Shown in pieces: positions 53,143-64,000 of a DNA stretch of 64,000 bases. Under the pieces are notes generated by a model. It saw only the letters and a program-made list of their open reading frames with translations, had not been told where the DNA came from and made no database searches. Origin of the DNA: Nocardioides perillae (GTDB taxonomy: Bacteria; Actinomycetota; Actinomycetes; Propionibacteriales; Nocardioidaceae); the NCBI RefSeq assembly GCF_013409425.1, contig NZ_JACCAC010000001.1, positions 2,108,001-2,172,000 on the forward strand. The letters run 5' to 3'. Each line of letters begins with the position of its first letter. Position 1 is the stretch's first letter. The position numbers were made by a program, and so were the translations under genes.

Positions 53143-54945
53143 TCAGCCGGCGCGGAGGGCGGCGGCGGGCGACACCTCGCGGGTGTCCGCGCCGCGCAGC
53201 AGCACCAGCGCGAGGATGGCCGCCAGTGCCGCGCAGCCGGCGGCGCCGGCGAAGACCACCTGCTCCTGGGCGATGCCTGCCTCGCGCAGCAGCAGCGTGA
53301 ACTCCTCGCACCGCGACCGGCCGCCGCACACCTCCCGCACCGCTGGCAGGTCGCGCTGCTCGGCGTAGTAGGCGCGCAGCCCGAGCGTCGTCAGGGCCGA
53401 GGCGCCCACGAGCATGCCGACCATGCGGGCCACCACGACGAAGGCGCTCACCACGCCGTGCTCGCTGCTGCGGCTCGCGGCCAGGGCAGCGGCGTTGACC
53501 GGCGCCAGCGCCAGCCCGAAGCCGAGGCCGCCGAGCACGAGCGGCACGGTCGCGGTCCACGACGCGAGCGCGTCGATGCCCCACCGGCTCATCAGGGCGA
53601 AGGCCACCGCAGCGGCGGCCATGCCGAGCGCCGCCACGACGCCGGCGGGCAGGCGGCGCAGCAGCACCCCGCCGAGCACCGCGCCGACGGGCAGCGCGAC
53701 GAGGAAGCGCACCAGCACGAGCGCCGCCAGCAGCTGGGAGTCGGGGTAGACGGTCGTGCGGGCGAAGAGCGGCACGTCGACGAGCGCCGCGATCAGCGCG
53801 GCACCGACGAGCAGGCTCACCACCAGCGAGCCCCACACCGGGCGCGGGGCCAGGGCGCCGCGCGGCACCAGCGGGGCCTCGGCGCGGCGCAGGTGCACCA
53901 CCAGCAGCACCGCGGCCAGGGCCGACCCGGCGAGGAACCACGGCCCCTGGGGCGAGAAGACCGCGACCTGCGGGTCGGCCGTCGCGAAGGCCAGCACGAC
54001 GCCGCCCAGGGCGACCGCGACCAGCGACGAGCCCGGCAGGTCCGCGGCCCGCGCCGAGCGCGCCCACCGGCGCAGGTCGACGAGCGGGCGCCGCGCGGTG
54101 GCGCAGCGCACCACCAGGGCCAGCGCGGCGCCGACCGCCACGAGCCCCACCGGCGTGAGCCAGCGGCCCTCGCCCGCGACGGGGATGAAGAGGGTGCCCC
54201 ACGTCAGGTCGCGCAGCAGCGGCGGCGGCATCGTGGCGGTGAGGCCGGCCGCGACCACCAGGACCCCCACCAGCACCAGGCCGACGGGGTCGGGCCACGC
54301 CCGTCGGCCACCCGCACGCCCGCCTCGTCCACGGTCGGGGGCCAGGCGTGCGATCGCCACCGCGAGCACGGCGCCGACCGCCAGGTTGAGCGCGAAGATG
54401 GCCTGCCACGGCGCGACGGCGAGCACGACGGCGCCGAGCAGCGGGCCGACGACCGACCCGAGCTCCTGGACGGCGGAGACCACACCGAGCGGCACCGCAC
54501 GGCGCTGCGCGGGGTAGAGGTCGGCGACCAGCGCCAGCGTGGCGGGCACCAGCCCGCCACCGCCGACGCCCTGCAGGAAGCGGCCGGCCACCATCGAGGT
54601 GAGGTCGTAGGACAGCACGGTGACCAGCGAGCCGACCGCGAAGACGACGAGCGAGGCGACCAGCACGGGCACCCGGCCCTCCAGGTCGGCGATGCGCCCG
54701 ATCATCGGCAGCACCGCGACGTAGCCGAGCAGGAAGCCCGAGATGATCGGGGCCGCGCGCTGCAGCTCGTCGAGCGGCACGCCGGCCGTCGTCATCATGT
54801 CGGGCAGCGCCAGCACGACGACGTAGGTGTCGGCCGCGGCGAAGGCGACCGCGAGGGCCGCCAGGGCGAGCAGCACGCGGGCGGTGCGGGGGACCGCGCC
54901 GCCGTGGGGCGACCCGCGGCCGGCTCGGCCCGCACCGTCGGTCAC
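53143..54945 (-). CDS. P55-like major facilitator exporter
   Basis: A 600-residue transporter with about 14 membrane helices (DHA2-like). ADTYVVVLALPDMM in helix 1 and FLLGYVAVLPMIGRIADLEGRVPVLV with the MFS motif A closely resemble mycobacterial P55 (Rv1410c). GRFLQGVGGGGLVPATLALVADLYP and the motif-C-like ELGSVVGPLLGAVV follow. P55 works with the lipoprotein LprG to move lipids to the outer envelope and affects drug tolerance. Here the GTG start overlaps the stop of the lprG-like gene by 4 bases, so the pair is conserved. Confidence 0.88.
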   Translation of the reverse strand: MTDGAGRAGRGSPHGGAVPRTARVLLALAALAVAFAAADTYVVVLALPDMMTTAGVPLDELQRAAPIISGFLLGYVAVLPMIGRIADLEGRVPVLVASLVVFAVGSLVTVLSYDLTSMVAGRFLQGVGGGGLVPATLALVADLYPAQRRAVPLGVVSAVQELGSVVGPLLGAVVLAVAPWQAIFALNLAVGAVLAVAIARLAPDRGRGGRAGGRRAWPDPVGLVLVGVLVVAAGLTATMPPPLLRDLTWGTLFIPVAGEGRWLTPVGLVAVGAALALVVRCATARRPLVDLRRWARSARAADLPGSSLVAVALGGVVLAFATADPQVAVFSPQGPWFLAGSALAAVLLVVHLRRAEAPLVPRGALAPRPVWGSLVVSLLVGAALIAALVDVPLFARTTVYPDSQLLAALVLVRFLVALPVGAVLGGVLLRRLPAGVVAALGMAAAAVAFALMSRWGIDALASWTATVPLVLGGLGFGLALAPVNAAALAASRSSEHGVVSAFVVVARMVGMLVGASALTTLGLRAYYAEQRDLPAVREVCGGRSRCEEFTLLLREAGIAQEQVVFAGAAGCAALAAILALVLLRGADTREVSPAAALRAG

Positions 54946-55709
54946 GGGGCGGTGATCTCCTGCTCGAGGCCGTAGTCGTCGAGCTCGAGCTCGTAGGTGA
55001 GGGTGTCACCGCCGGGGTAGAACGCCCCGGTCAGCTCCGCGCCGCGCAGCTCGCCGTCGTCGGTGATCGTGTAGACGACGTCGAAGTCGCCCGACGCCGT
55101 CGGGATGACGCCGGCCACGGCGTCGCCGGGGACCGTGCCGGTGTACTCGGTGAGGACGTCGCGGTTGCCCTCGCCACCGCGCACCGCCTCGCCGGCCACC
55201 ACGTCCTCGGTCTCGGTCAGCAGGGCGGAGAGGCCCGACTCGGGGTCGAGGAGGGTCGCGGGGTCGGGTGCGCCGTACTCCGACGGGTCGACCTCCGACC
55301 AGCCGGGCGTCAGCGGGATCTGGGCGTAGACGGTGCCGTCGACGCTGACCACCGGCACCTCGAACTCGGAGCCGGCCAGCGGCACGGTGATGCTGCCCTC
55401 GAAGGCGAGCCCCGGCTCGTGGGTGGCCACGCCGCTGGCCTCGGTGACGCCGAGCACGCCCTCGGGCAGCTCGTCGGTGGCGAGCGAGAGGCGCACGCCG
55501 CTGGTCTCGTCGAGCGTCGCGCGCGCCTCGGCGAGCACGTCCTCCGGGGCGCGGTCGTCACCGCCGCCCTCCTCGCCGCTGCACCCGGCGAGCGCGCCCA
55601 GGGCGGCGAGGCCCAGCGCCGCCGCGCCCACGCTCGTCCGGCGCGTACGGCGGGGCGCGCGACGGGGCGTGAGGCGGGGCGCACGAGGGGGGCGCGGCGT
55701 GGCTCGCAT
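54942..55709 (-). CDS. lprG: LprG-type lipid-binding lipoprotein
   Basis: A 255-residue lipoprotein of the LppX/LprAFG family. The lipobox is LAGC with Cys43, after an unusually long Arg-rich n-region. The mature part matches LprG in layout: VDGTVYAQIPLTPGWSEVDPSEYGAPDPATLLDPESGLSALL, then GEGNRDVLTEYTGTVPGDAVAGVIP, and a final beta sheet. Family members hold acylated lipids in a hydrophobic cavity. The gene starts 4 bases after the parC stop and is coupled to the P55-like exporter gene. Confidence 0.88.
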   Translation of the reverse strand: MRATPRPPRAPRLTPRRAPRRTRRTSVGAAALGLAALGALAGCSGEEGGGDDRAPEDVLAEARATLDETSGVRLSLATDELPEGVLGVTEASGVATHEPGLAFEGSITVPLAGSEFEVPVVSVDGTVYAQIPLTPGWSEVDPSEYGAPDPATLLDPESGLSALLTETEDVVAGEAVRGGEGNRDVLTEYTGTVPGDAVAGVIPTASGDFDVVYTITDDGELRGAELTGAFYPGGDTLTYELELDDYGLEQEITAP

Positions 55710-55713
55710 GGGC

Positions 55714-58221
<2,508 letters not shown>

Positions 58222-58293
58222 GGCGCCATTGTCGCCGCACCCTCCCGTCGGGCGGCGCCGGGGCACGCCCGCCCGCGGGTAGATTCTCCCTCC

Positions 58294-61017
58294 GTGAGCG
58301 AGACGCGGACCGACGACCAGCCGCAGCACGCCCCCGCCCCGCGCCACTGGGAGGCCGACGTCCTGCTGCGCGACGGCCGCACCGCCCACATCCGGCCGAT
58401 CCGCCCCGAGGACGCCGACCTGCTGGTCGAGTTCTACGGCCGCGTCTCGGAGAAGTCGAAGTACTACCGCTTCTTCGCGCCCATGCCGCGGCTCTCCGAG
58501 CGCGACGTGCGGCGCTTCACCCAGGTCGACCACGTCACCCGCGTCGCGCTGGTGCTGCTGGTCGGGGGCCGGATGATCGCGGTCGGCCGCTTCGACGTGC
58601 TGGACGGCGAGCGCTCGACGCAGGCGGAGGTCGCCTTCCTCGTCGAGGACGAGCACCAGGGCCGCGGCATCGCGCAGATCCTGCTCGAGCACCTCGCGCA
58701 GGCCGGTCGCGAGCGGGGGGTCGAGAAGTTCGTCGCCGAGGTGCTCCCCGACAACCAGCGGATGATCCACACGTTCAAGGACGCCGGCTACCAGGTCGCC
58801 TCGGGCTACGAGGACGGCGTGCTGGTGCTCGAGTTCCCCATCGACCCCACCGAGACCGCGATCGGGGTCATGCAGCAGCGCGAGCACCGCGCGGAGTCCG
58901 CCTCGATCGAGCGGTTCTTCGGCGCCCGCTCGGTCGCGGTGATCGGCGCGAGCCGCCGCCAGGACACCATCGGCCAGGCGCTCGTGCGCAACCTCGTCAC
59001 CGGCGACTTCACCGGCCGGGTCTACGCGGTCAACCAGGCCGCGACCGCCGTCTCCGGGCTGCCGGCCTACAAGTCGGTGAGCGACATCCCCGACGAGGTC
59101 GACGTCGCCGTGGTCGCCGTGCCCGCCGAGTCGGTGCAGGACGTCGTGCTCGACTGCGCGGCCAAGGGCGTGCACGGCCTCGTCGTGATCTCGTCGGGCT
59201 TCGCCGAGACCGGCGAGGAGGGGCGACAGCGCCAGCGGCGCCTGGTCGGGCTCGCGCGTTCCTACGGCCTGCGGCTGATCGGCCCCAACTGCCTGGGCGT
59301 CATCAACACCGACCCGTCGATCTCGCTCAACGCCTCGCTGTCGCCGCTCATGCCGCCGCGCGGGCGGGCGGGCTTCTTCTGCCAGTCCGGCGCCCTGGGC
59401 TCGGCGATCCTCGAGAAGGTCAACAACCGCGGGCTCGGCCTGTCGACCTTCGTCAGCGCGGGCAACCGCGCCGACGTCTCGGGCAACGACCTGCTGCAGT
59501 ACTGGGAGGAGGACGACTCCACCGAGGTCGTCCTGCTCTACCTCGAGTCGATCGGCAACCCGCGCAAGTTCTCCCGCATCGCGCGCCGGGTCTCCCGGCG
59601 CAAGCCGGTGGTCGCGGTGCGCTCGGGCCGCACCACCCAGGGTGTCCCGATGGGCCACGCGGTGCGCACGATCGCCGCGCCGCAGCAGGCCGTCGACGCG
59701 ATGTTCCGCCAGGCCGGCGTCATCCAGGTCGACACGCTCGAGGAGATGTTCGACGTCGCCCAGCTCGTCGCCCACCAGCCGCTGCCGCGCGGTCGCCGGG
59801 TCGCGGTCGTGGGCAACTCCGACGCCCTCGGGCTGCTCGCCGCCGACGCGGCCGCCGCCGTCGGCCTCGTGGTCAACAAGTCGGTCGCGCTCGGCGCCGA
59901 CGCGACGGCCGAGGACTTCGAGGACGCCCTCGACGCCGCGATCGACGACCCCGAGGTCGACTCGGTGGTCGCGGTCTACATCCCGCCGCTCAACGTCTCC
60001 GGCGAGGACGTCGCCAACGTGCTCGCCGCGGTCGGCGAGCAGTCCGACAAGCCGCTGGTGACGACCTTCCTCGGCGCCGAGGGCGTGCCCGAGCTGCTGC
60101 GGGTGCCCGACGTCGCCGGCTCGACCGCCGGCCGCGGCTCCGTGCCGTCCTACCCCGCGGTCGAGGCCGCGGTCCGCGCGCTGGCGCGCGTCGTCCAGTA
60201 CGCCGTGTGGCTGCGCACCCCGGAGGGCACGCCCGTGGCGGAGGACGAGGTCGACACCCGCGCCGCCAGGCGGCTGGTCAACGAGGTGCTGATGCGCCAC
60301 CCCGAGGGGCGCGACCTGGCCCCCGACGAGCTGCGCGACCTGCTCGCGACCTACGGCATCGAGCTGTGGCCCGCGATCCGCGTCGCCGACCTCGCGGAGG
60401 CGCAGGCGGCCGGCGCCGAGCTCGGCTGGGACGTCGTGCTCAAGGCCACCGCCGAGCACCTGCGCCAGCGCCCCGACATGGCGCACGTGTGGCGCAACAT
60501 CGACACCCCCGAGGAGATGGCCGACGCCTGGGCCGGGCTCACCGAGCTCATCAACGACCCCGACCTCGCCGCCTTCACGGTGCAGCGCACCGCCCCGCCG
60601 GGCGTGCCCGTGGCGGTCAGCAGCCTCGAGGACCCGCTCTTCGGCCCGGTCGTCACCTTCGGCATCTCGGGGCCCTTCACCGAGCTCCTCGGCGACAAGT
60701 CCTACCGCATCCCGCCGCTCGGGGAGCACGACGCGGCCGACATGGTCCGCGAGGTGCGCTCCTCGCCGCTCCTCTTCGGCTACCGCGGCAGCGAGGTCGT
60801 CGACGTCGCCGAGGTCGAGCGCCTGGTGCGCCGCGTCGCGCAGCTGCAGGCCGACCTGCCGCAGCTGCGCTCGACCGAGCTCGGCCTGGTGCTCGCCGGC
60901 GCGCACGGCGCCTCGGTGCTCTCGGCCGCGGCGCGCGTCGAGCCGGTCGTCGACGCCCGCTCCGACTGGTTCGTCCGGCGGCTCTCCACGATGCCCGGCG
61001 ACACGCTGCCCGACTGA
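58294..61017 (+). CDS. GNAT acetyltransferase fused to NDP-forming acyl-CoA synthetase
   Basis: A 907-residue two-part protein. Residues 1 to about 190 are a GNAT domain ([24 protein letters not shown] is the acetyl-CoA loop). From about residue 200 is an acyl-CoA synthetase/succinyl-CoA-ligase-like part: CoA-binding [42 protein letters not shown], and a C-terminal ATP-grasp domain. This is the actinobacterial Pat-type lysine acetyltransferase layout with GNAT first, the reverse of enterobacterial Pat. Such proteins acetylate and silence acyl-CoA synthetases. The GTG at 58294 follows TAGATT by eight bases; it is divergent from parC. Confidence 0.92.
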   Translation: MSETRTDDQPQHAPAPRHWEADVLLRDGRTAHIRPIRPEDADLLVEFYGRVSEKSKYYRFFAPMPRLSERDVRRFTQVDHVTRVALVLLVGGRMIAVGRFDVLDGERSTQAEVAFLVEDEHQGRGIAQILLEHLAQAGRERGVEKFVAEVLPDNQRMIHTFKDAGYQVASGYEDGVLVLEFPIDPTETAIGVMQQREHRAESASIERFFGARSVAVIGASRRQDTIGQALVRNLVTGDFTGRVYAVNQAATAVSGLPAYKSVSDIPDEVDVAVVAVPAESVQDVVLDCAAKGVHGLVVISSGFAETGEEGRQRQRRLVGLARSYGLRLIGPNCLGVINTDPSISLNASLSPLMPPRGRAGFFCQSGALGSAILEKVNNRGLGLSTFVSAGNRADVSGNDLLQYWEEDDSTEVVLLYLESIGNPRKFSRIARRVSRRKPVVAVRSGRTTQGVPMGHAVRTIAAPQQAVDAMFRQAGVIQVDTLEEMFDVAQLVAHQPLPRGRRVAVVGNSDALGLLAADAAAAVGLVVNKSVALGADATAEDFEDALDAAIDDPEVDSVVAVYIPPLNVSGEDVANVLAAVGEQSDKPLVTTFLGAEGVPELLRVPDVAGSTAGRGSVPSYPAVEAAVRALARVVQYAVWLRTPEGTPVAEDEVDTRAARRLVNEVLMRHPEGRDLAPDELRDLLATYGIELWPAIRVADLAEAQAAGAELGWDVVLKATAEHLRQRPDMAHVWRNIDTPEEMADAWAGLTELINDPDLAAFTVQRTAPPGVPVAVSSLEDPLFGPVVTFGISGPFTELLGDKSYRIPPLGEHDAADMVREVRSSPLLFGYRGSEVVDVAEVERLVRRVAQLQADLPQLRSTELGLVLAGAHGASVLSAAARVEPVVDARSDWFVRRLSTMPGDTLPD

Positions 61018-61074
61018 TCGGCGGGCCTCCCACCGCCGCGCCGCGCGGCGTCGGTGCGTGACACACTGCCGCCC

Positions 61075-61662
61075 ATGCGCAGCCGCACGTCCGACGCCCA
61101 CGACCCCGCCGCCCGGCTCCGGGACGCGATCCACCGCACGGGCTACTACCCCGAGGTGGTCTCCGACGGCGTCGTCGGTGCGGTCGGCGGCGAGGAGGTC
61201 GTCTCCTTCTACGTCCACCACGAGCCGACGATCGAGAACGACGAGGTGCGCCGCCACATCACCGTGGTCGTGCTCACCGCGACCCGCCTCATCCTCTGCC
61301 ACACCGACGAGCACGCCGGCGACGACCTGCTGCCCGAGCCCTACACCTCGACCTCCACCGAGGCGATCGCGCTGGCGGCGGTCAAGTCGGTCGTCGTCAC
61401 CCGCATGACCGCCAACCCGACGTCGGGCCCGCGCCCGCCGGCCGAGGCCGTGCTGACCATCGGCTGGGGCGGCGTGGGCCGCATCGACCTCGAGCCGGCC
61501 GGCTGCAACGACCCGCAGTGCGACGCCGACCACGGCTACACCGGCGTCGTGTCCTCCGACGACTTCTCCCTGCGGGTCTCCGCCGCGGCCGACGGCGCCG
61601 ACGCGGTCGCCGGGCTGCTGGCCTTCGCCGACTCGCTGTCGGCCTCCACCCACCAGGTCTGA
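61075..61662 (+). CDS. DUF5998 protein
   Basis: A 195-residue protein matching DUF5998, an actinobacterial family of unknown role. Features are [68 protein letters not shown], and a short Cys motif [14 protein letters not shown]. The strand-rich middle looks PH-like. The ATG at 61075 follows CACACT (61062-61067) by seven bases; a longer in-frame start lies upstream of that box. The broken phosphodiesterase gene follows after 11 bases, a pairing I expect to be conserved. Confidence 0.82.
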   Translation: MRSRTSDAHDPAARLRDAIHRTGYYPEVVSDGVVGAVGGEEVVSFYVHHEPTIENDEVRRHITVVVLTATRLILCHTDEHAGDDLLPEPYTSTSTEAIALAAVKSVVVTRMTANPTSGPRPPAEAVLTIGWGGVGRIDLEPAGCNDPQCDADHGYTGVVSSDDFSLRVSAAADGADAVAGLLAFADSLSASTHQV

Positions 61663-61673
61663 GGCGGGTCGCG

Positions 61674-62836
61674 GTGCCCGACGCCCTCGTCGCGCCGGAG
61701 TACGGCGCCCGCTCGCTCGCCGACGTCGTCCCGGCGGTGGCGCAGGCGCTCGGCGTCGGCGACGTCGCGGGACCGGCACCGACGGGGCCGTCCGCACTGC
61801 TGCTGCCGGACGCCCCGGCGTACGTCCTGCTGCTGGTCGACGGGCTGGGCGCCGAGCTGCTGGCCCGCCACGCCCACGCCGCGCCCTACCTCTCCTCGCT
61901 GGCGACCGGTGCGGCCACGGCCACCGCGGGGGTGCCGTCGACGACGGCGACGAGCCTGACCTCGCTCGGCACGGCGCTGCCGCCGGGCGCGCACGGCACG
62001 GGTTGGTCGGCTACACCTCGCGGGTGCCCGGCACCGACACCCTGCTCAACGCGCTGCAGTGGGACCGCGACGTCGACCCGCTGGTGTGGCAGCCGCACCC
62101 GACGGCCTTCGAGCGGCTGGCGCGCGCGGGGGTCGACGTGGCCGTGGTCAACAAGCGCGACTTCGCCGCCAGCGGGCTCACCCGTGCCGCCCACCGCGGT
62201 GGTCGCTACGTCGGGGCCGACACGACCGCGGAGCGCGTCGGCGCGACGCTGGAGGCGACCATGGCCGCCGGCGGCGTGGTGCCGTCGCTGACCTACCTCT
62301 ACGAGGGCGACCTCGACAAGACCGGCCACCTGCACGGCGTCGCGTCCAGCGAGTGGCTGCAGGCCCTCGCGCAGGTCGACGAGGAGGCCGAGCAGCTGCG
62401 CGAGGCGCTGCCGCCCGCCACCCGGCTGCTCGTCATCGCCGACCACGGCATGGTCGACTCGACCGGCGAGGGCCGCCTGGACCTCGACGAGGTGCCCGAG
62501 GCGGCGGCGCTGCGCGACGGCCTGGTGCTGCTCGGCGGCGAGGCCCGCTTCCGCCAGCTGTGGTGCCGCGACGGGGCGCTCGACGACGTCGTCGCGACGT
62601 GGCGCTCGGTGCTGGGGGAGCGCGCCGAGGTGCTGACCCGCGAGGACGCCGCGGCACGGGGCTGGTTCGGCGAGGTCGCACCGTCGATCGGGCCGCGCAT
62701 GGGCGACGTCGTGGTCGCCTGCCGCGACGACCTGGTGCTGCTCTCCAGCCGCGACTTCGCGGTCGAGACCCGGCTCGTCGGCTTCCACGGCTCGCTCACC
62801 GCCGACGAGATGCTCGTGCCGGTGCTGGTGGGCTGA
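61674..62836 (+). pseudogene. Frameshifted alkaline-phosphatase-superfamily phosphodiesterase
   Basis: The N-terminal half (from GTG 61674) reads [12 protein letters not shown] and [16 protein letters not shown], the metal Asp and nucleophile Thr region of type I phosphodiesterase/nucleotide pyrophosphatases. At 61992-62001 the sequence CACGG is present twice in tandem. Removing one copy joins the frames into [13 protein letters not shown], the expected family motif, and the second frame then continues with DKTGHLHG and IADHGMVDS to 62836. Restored length would be 385 residues. As written, the first frame runs on in nonsense to 62291. Either a real loss-of-function mutation or a sequence error. 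Confidence 0.87.
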
Positions 62837-62869
62837 GCCCCGCCGCCCGGACCGCCCGGGGGCCAGCCG

Positions 62870-63526
62870 TCAGCCGAAGGGCAGCGGCTCCGGGGCGAGC
62901 GAGACGGCACGGGCACGAGCGGCGGTGAGCCGGCGGCGGTGGTGCTGGCGGCAGAGCACCTCGTAGGCGACCACGACGTCGGGGTCGGCCTCGGCCCCCG
63001 CGGTGTCGCCGACCACCACCTGGTCGCCCTCGACGACCATCGCGCCGTTCTCGGTGCGGGCGTTGTGGGTGGCGCGCTTGCCGCACCAGCACAGCGCCTC
63101 GACCTGCAGCACGTGCGTGCGGTCCGCGAGCTCGACGAGCCGGGCGCTGCCCGGGAAGAGCAGGCTGCGGAAGTCGGTCAGGATGCCGAAGGCGAAGACG
63201 TCGACCTGCAGCTCGTCGACCACCTTCGCGAGCTGGTCGACCTGCGCGGTGGAGTAGAACTGCGCCTCGTCGCACACGAGGTAGTCGACGCGCCCGCCCT
63301 GGGTCAGCTCCCGGACGACGTAGGTCCAGAAGTCGAAGTCGGGGCCGACCTCGACCGCCTCGTGGGTGAGGCCCAGCCGGCTCGACAGCGTCGCCTCTCC
63401 GGCGCGGTCGTGGGCGGTGAAGATGCGGCCCGCGCGGCCCCGCGCCGCGTGGTTGTGGTTGGTCTGGAGCGCCAGGGTGCTCTTCCCTGAGTCCATCGTG
63501 CCGGTGAAGAACTGGAGCTCTGCCAC
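62870..63526 (-). CDS. tdk: Thymidine kinase
   Basis: A 218-residue type II thymidine kinase that phosphorylates thymidine for dTTP salvage. The P-loop is [11 protein letters not shown], the catalytic acid region is [11 protein letters not shown], and [15 protein letters not shown] is the family loop. The lid zinc site has [12 protein letters not shown] and a late CRQHH. The GTG at 63526 begins the conserved VAELQFF; the longer upstream frame is antisense to the next gene. It complements thyA at 27.4 kb as a second dTMP route. Confidence 0.95.
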   Translation of the reverse strand: MAELQFFTGTMDSGKSTLALQTNHNHAARGRAGRIFTAHDRAGEATLSSRLGLTHEAVEVGPDFDFWTYVVRELTQGGRVDYLVCDEAQFYSTAQVDQLAKVVDELQVDVFAFGILTDFRSLLFPGSARLVELADRTHVLQVEALCWCGKRATHNARTENGAMVVEGDQVVVGDTAGAEADPDVVVAYEVLCRQHHRRRLTAARARAVSLAPEPLPFG

Positions 63527-63592
63527 GGGGCGGCAGTCTGCCACCCCGACCGCCTCGCCCAGGAGTTGCGGTCGGGCCCTAGGTTGGCCCCC

Positions 63593-64000
63593 ATGGACTT
63601 CCGCTACCTCGGACGCAGTGGTCTCAAGGTCTCCGAGATCACCTACGGCAACTGGCTCACCCACGGCTCGCAGGTCGAGAACGACGTCGCCACGCAGTGC
63701 GTGCGCGCGGCGCTCGACGCCGGCATCACCACCTTCGACACCGCCGACGTCTACGCCAACACGAAGGCCGAGACGGTGCTCGGCGAGGCGCTCAAGGGCG
63801 AGCGGCGCGAGTCGCTCGAGATCTTCACCAAGGTCTACTGGCCCACCGGCCCCGGCGGGCCCAACGACTCCGGGCTGTCGCGCAAGCACGTCCTGGAGTC
63901 GATCGACGCCTCGCTGCGCCGGCTGCAGACCGACCACGTCGACCTGTACCAAGCCCACCGCTTCGACACCGAGACGCCGCTCGAGGAGACGATGCAGGCC
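63593..64000 (+). CDS. Aldo/keto reductase (partial, runs off the window)
   Basis: The first 136 residues of an NADPH-dependent aldo/keto reductase, open to the window end. [21 protein letters not shown] is the typical start, [20 protein letters not shown] holds the catalytic Asp and Tyr, and [22 protein letters not shown] is the usual strand-loop. It resembles the KCNAB/YghZ subgroup. The ATG at 63593 follows TAGGTT (63580-63585) by seven bases. Confidence 0.93.
   Translation, partial: MDFRYLGRSGLKVSEITYGNWLTHGSQVENDVATQCVRAALDAGITTFDTADVYANTKAETVLGEALKGERRESLEIFTKVYWPTGPGGPNDSGLSRKHVLESIDASLRRLQTDHVDLYQAHRFDTETPLEETMQA

Noticed and set aside
61992..62005. Programmed ribosomal frameshift site in the phosphodiesterase gene
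   Set aside because: There is no slippery heptamer, and a 5-base tandem duplication explains the frame change exactly.

Overview
The window is one contiguous piece of a very high-GC actinobacterial chromosome, most like Nocardioides or another Nocardioidaceae. The reasons are strong GC bias at third codon positions, frequent GTG starts, many 4-bp start/stop overlaps, a GlnR-type nitrogen operator before glnA, topoisomerase IV subunits ParE and ParC, an LprG/P55-like pair, ClgR, and gene neighbourhoods familiar from Streptomyces and Nocardioides. About twenty genes have a TANNNT-like -10 box ending 6-8 bases before the start codon, as expected for leaderless transcripts; I used this to choose several starts. 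I found no tRNA, rRNA, CRISPR array, insertion sequence or prophage.

Layout. 1-5.1 kb: a His-rich DUF4396 membrane protein behind a CsoR-type operator, a CtlX-like hydrolase, an old-yellow-enzyme oxidoreductase, and DUF1330, YetF and DoxX-like proteins. 5.3-9.1 kb (minus): glnA with a GlnR box, an RDD protein, a DUF4191 protein and lipA. 9.1-17 kb (mostly minus): an ABC transporter pair, lipB, a TIGR01777 epimerase, the two-lipoyl-domain E2 gene sucB and lpdA; with lipA this is a lipoate/2-oxoacid dehydrogenase neighbourhood. 17-20.2 kb: a small conserved protein, pepA and gcvT. 20.3-27.0 kb (minus): a cobalamin-riboswitch operon with an SCO2322-type surface protein, an ECF transporter (EcfT, fused EcfA-EcfA', S component), a PhnP-like hydrolase fused to CobU, and CobS; together they would import and reassemble corrinoids.

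27.1-31.4 kb: thyA, dfrA, dapA and rnj (RNase J). 31.4-32.0 kb: a gene-free block dominated by a 142-bp tandem repeat packed with nested inverted repeats, the most puzzling structure here. 32.1-35.0 kb (minus): a secreted M4 metalloprotease with an inserted PA domain. 35.2-42.2 kb: ftsK, a RodZ-like membrane HTH protein, rimO and pgsA. 42.4-47.0 kb: a secreted 5'-nucleotidase and a secreted NucH/ExeM nuclease. 47.1-48.0 kb: a CinA-type amidohydrolase and clgR.

48.1-50.2 kb (minus): another secreted EEP-fold protein, a DUF456 membrane protein and a small Cys-pair protein. 50.4-53.1 kb: parE and a beta-carbonic anhydrase. 53.1-58.2 kb (minus): parC, lprG and a P55-like MFS exporter as a probable operon. 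58.3-61.7 kb: a GNAT/acyl-CoA-synthetase fusion and a DUF5998 protein. 61.7-62.8 kb: an alkaline-phosphatase-superfamily gene broken by a 5-bp tandem duplication. 62.9-64 kb: tdk (minus) and the start of an aldo/keto reductase gene that runs off the window.
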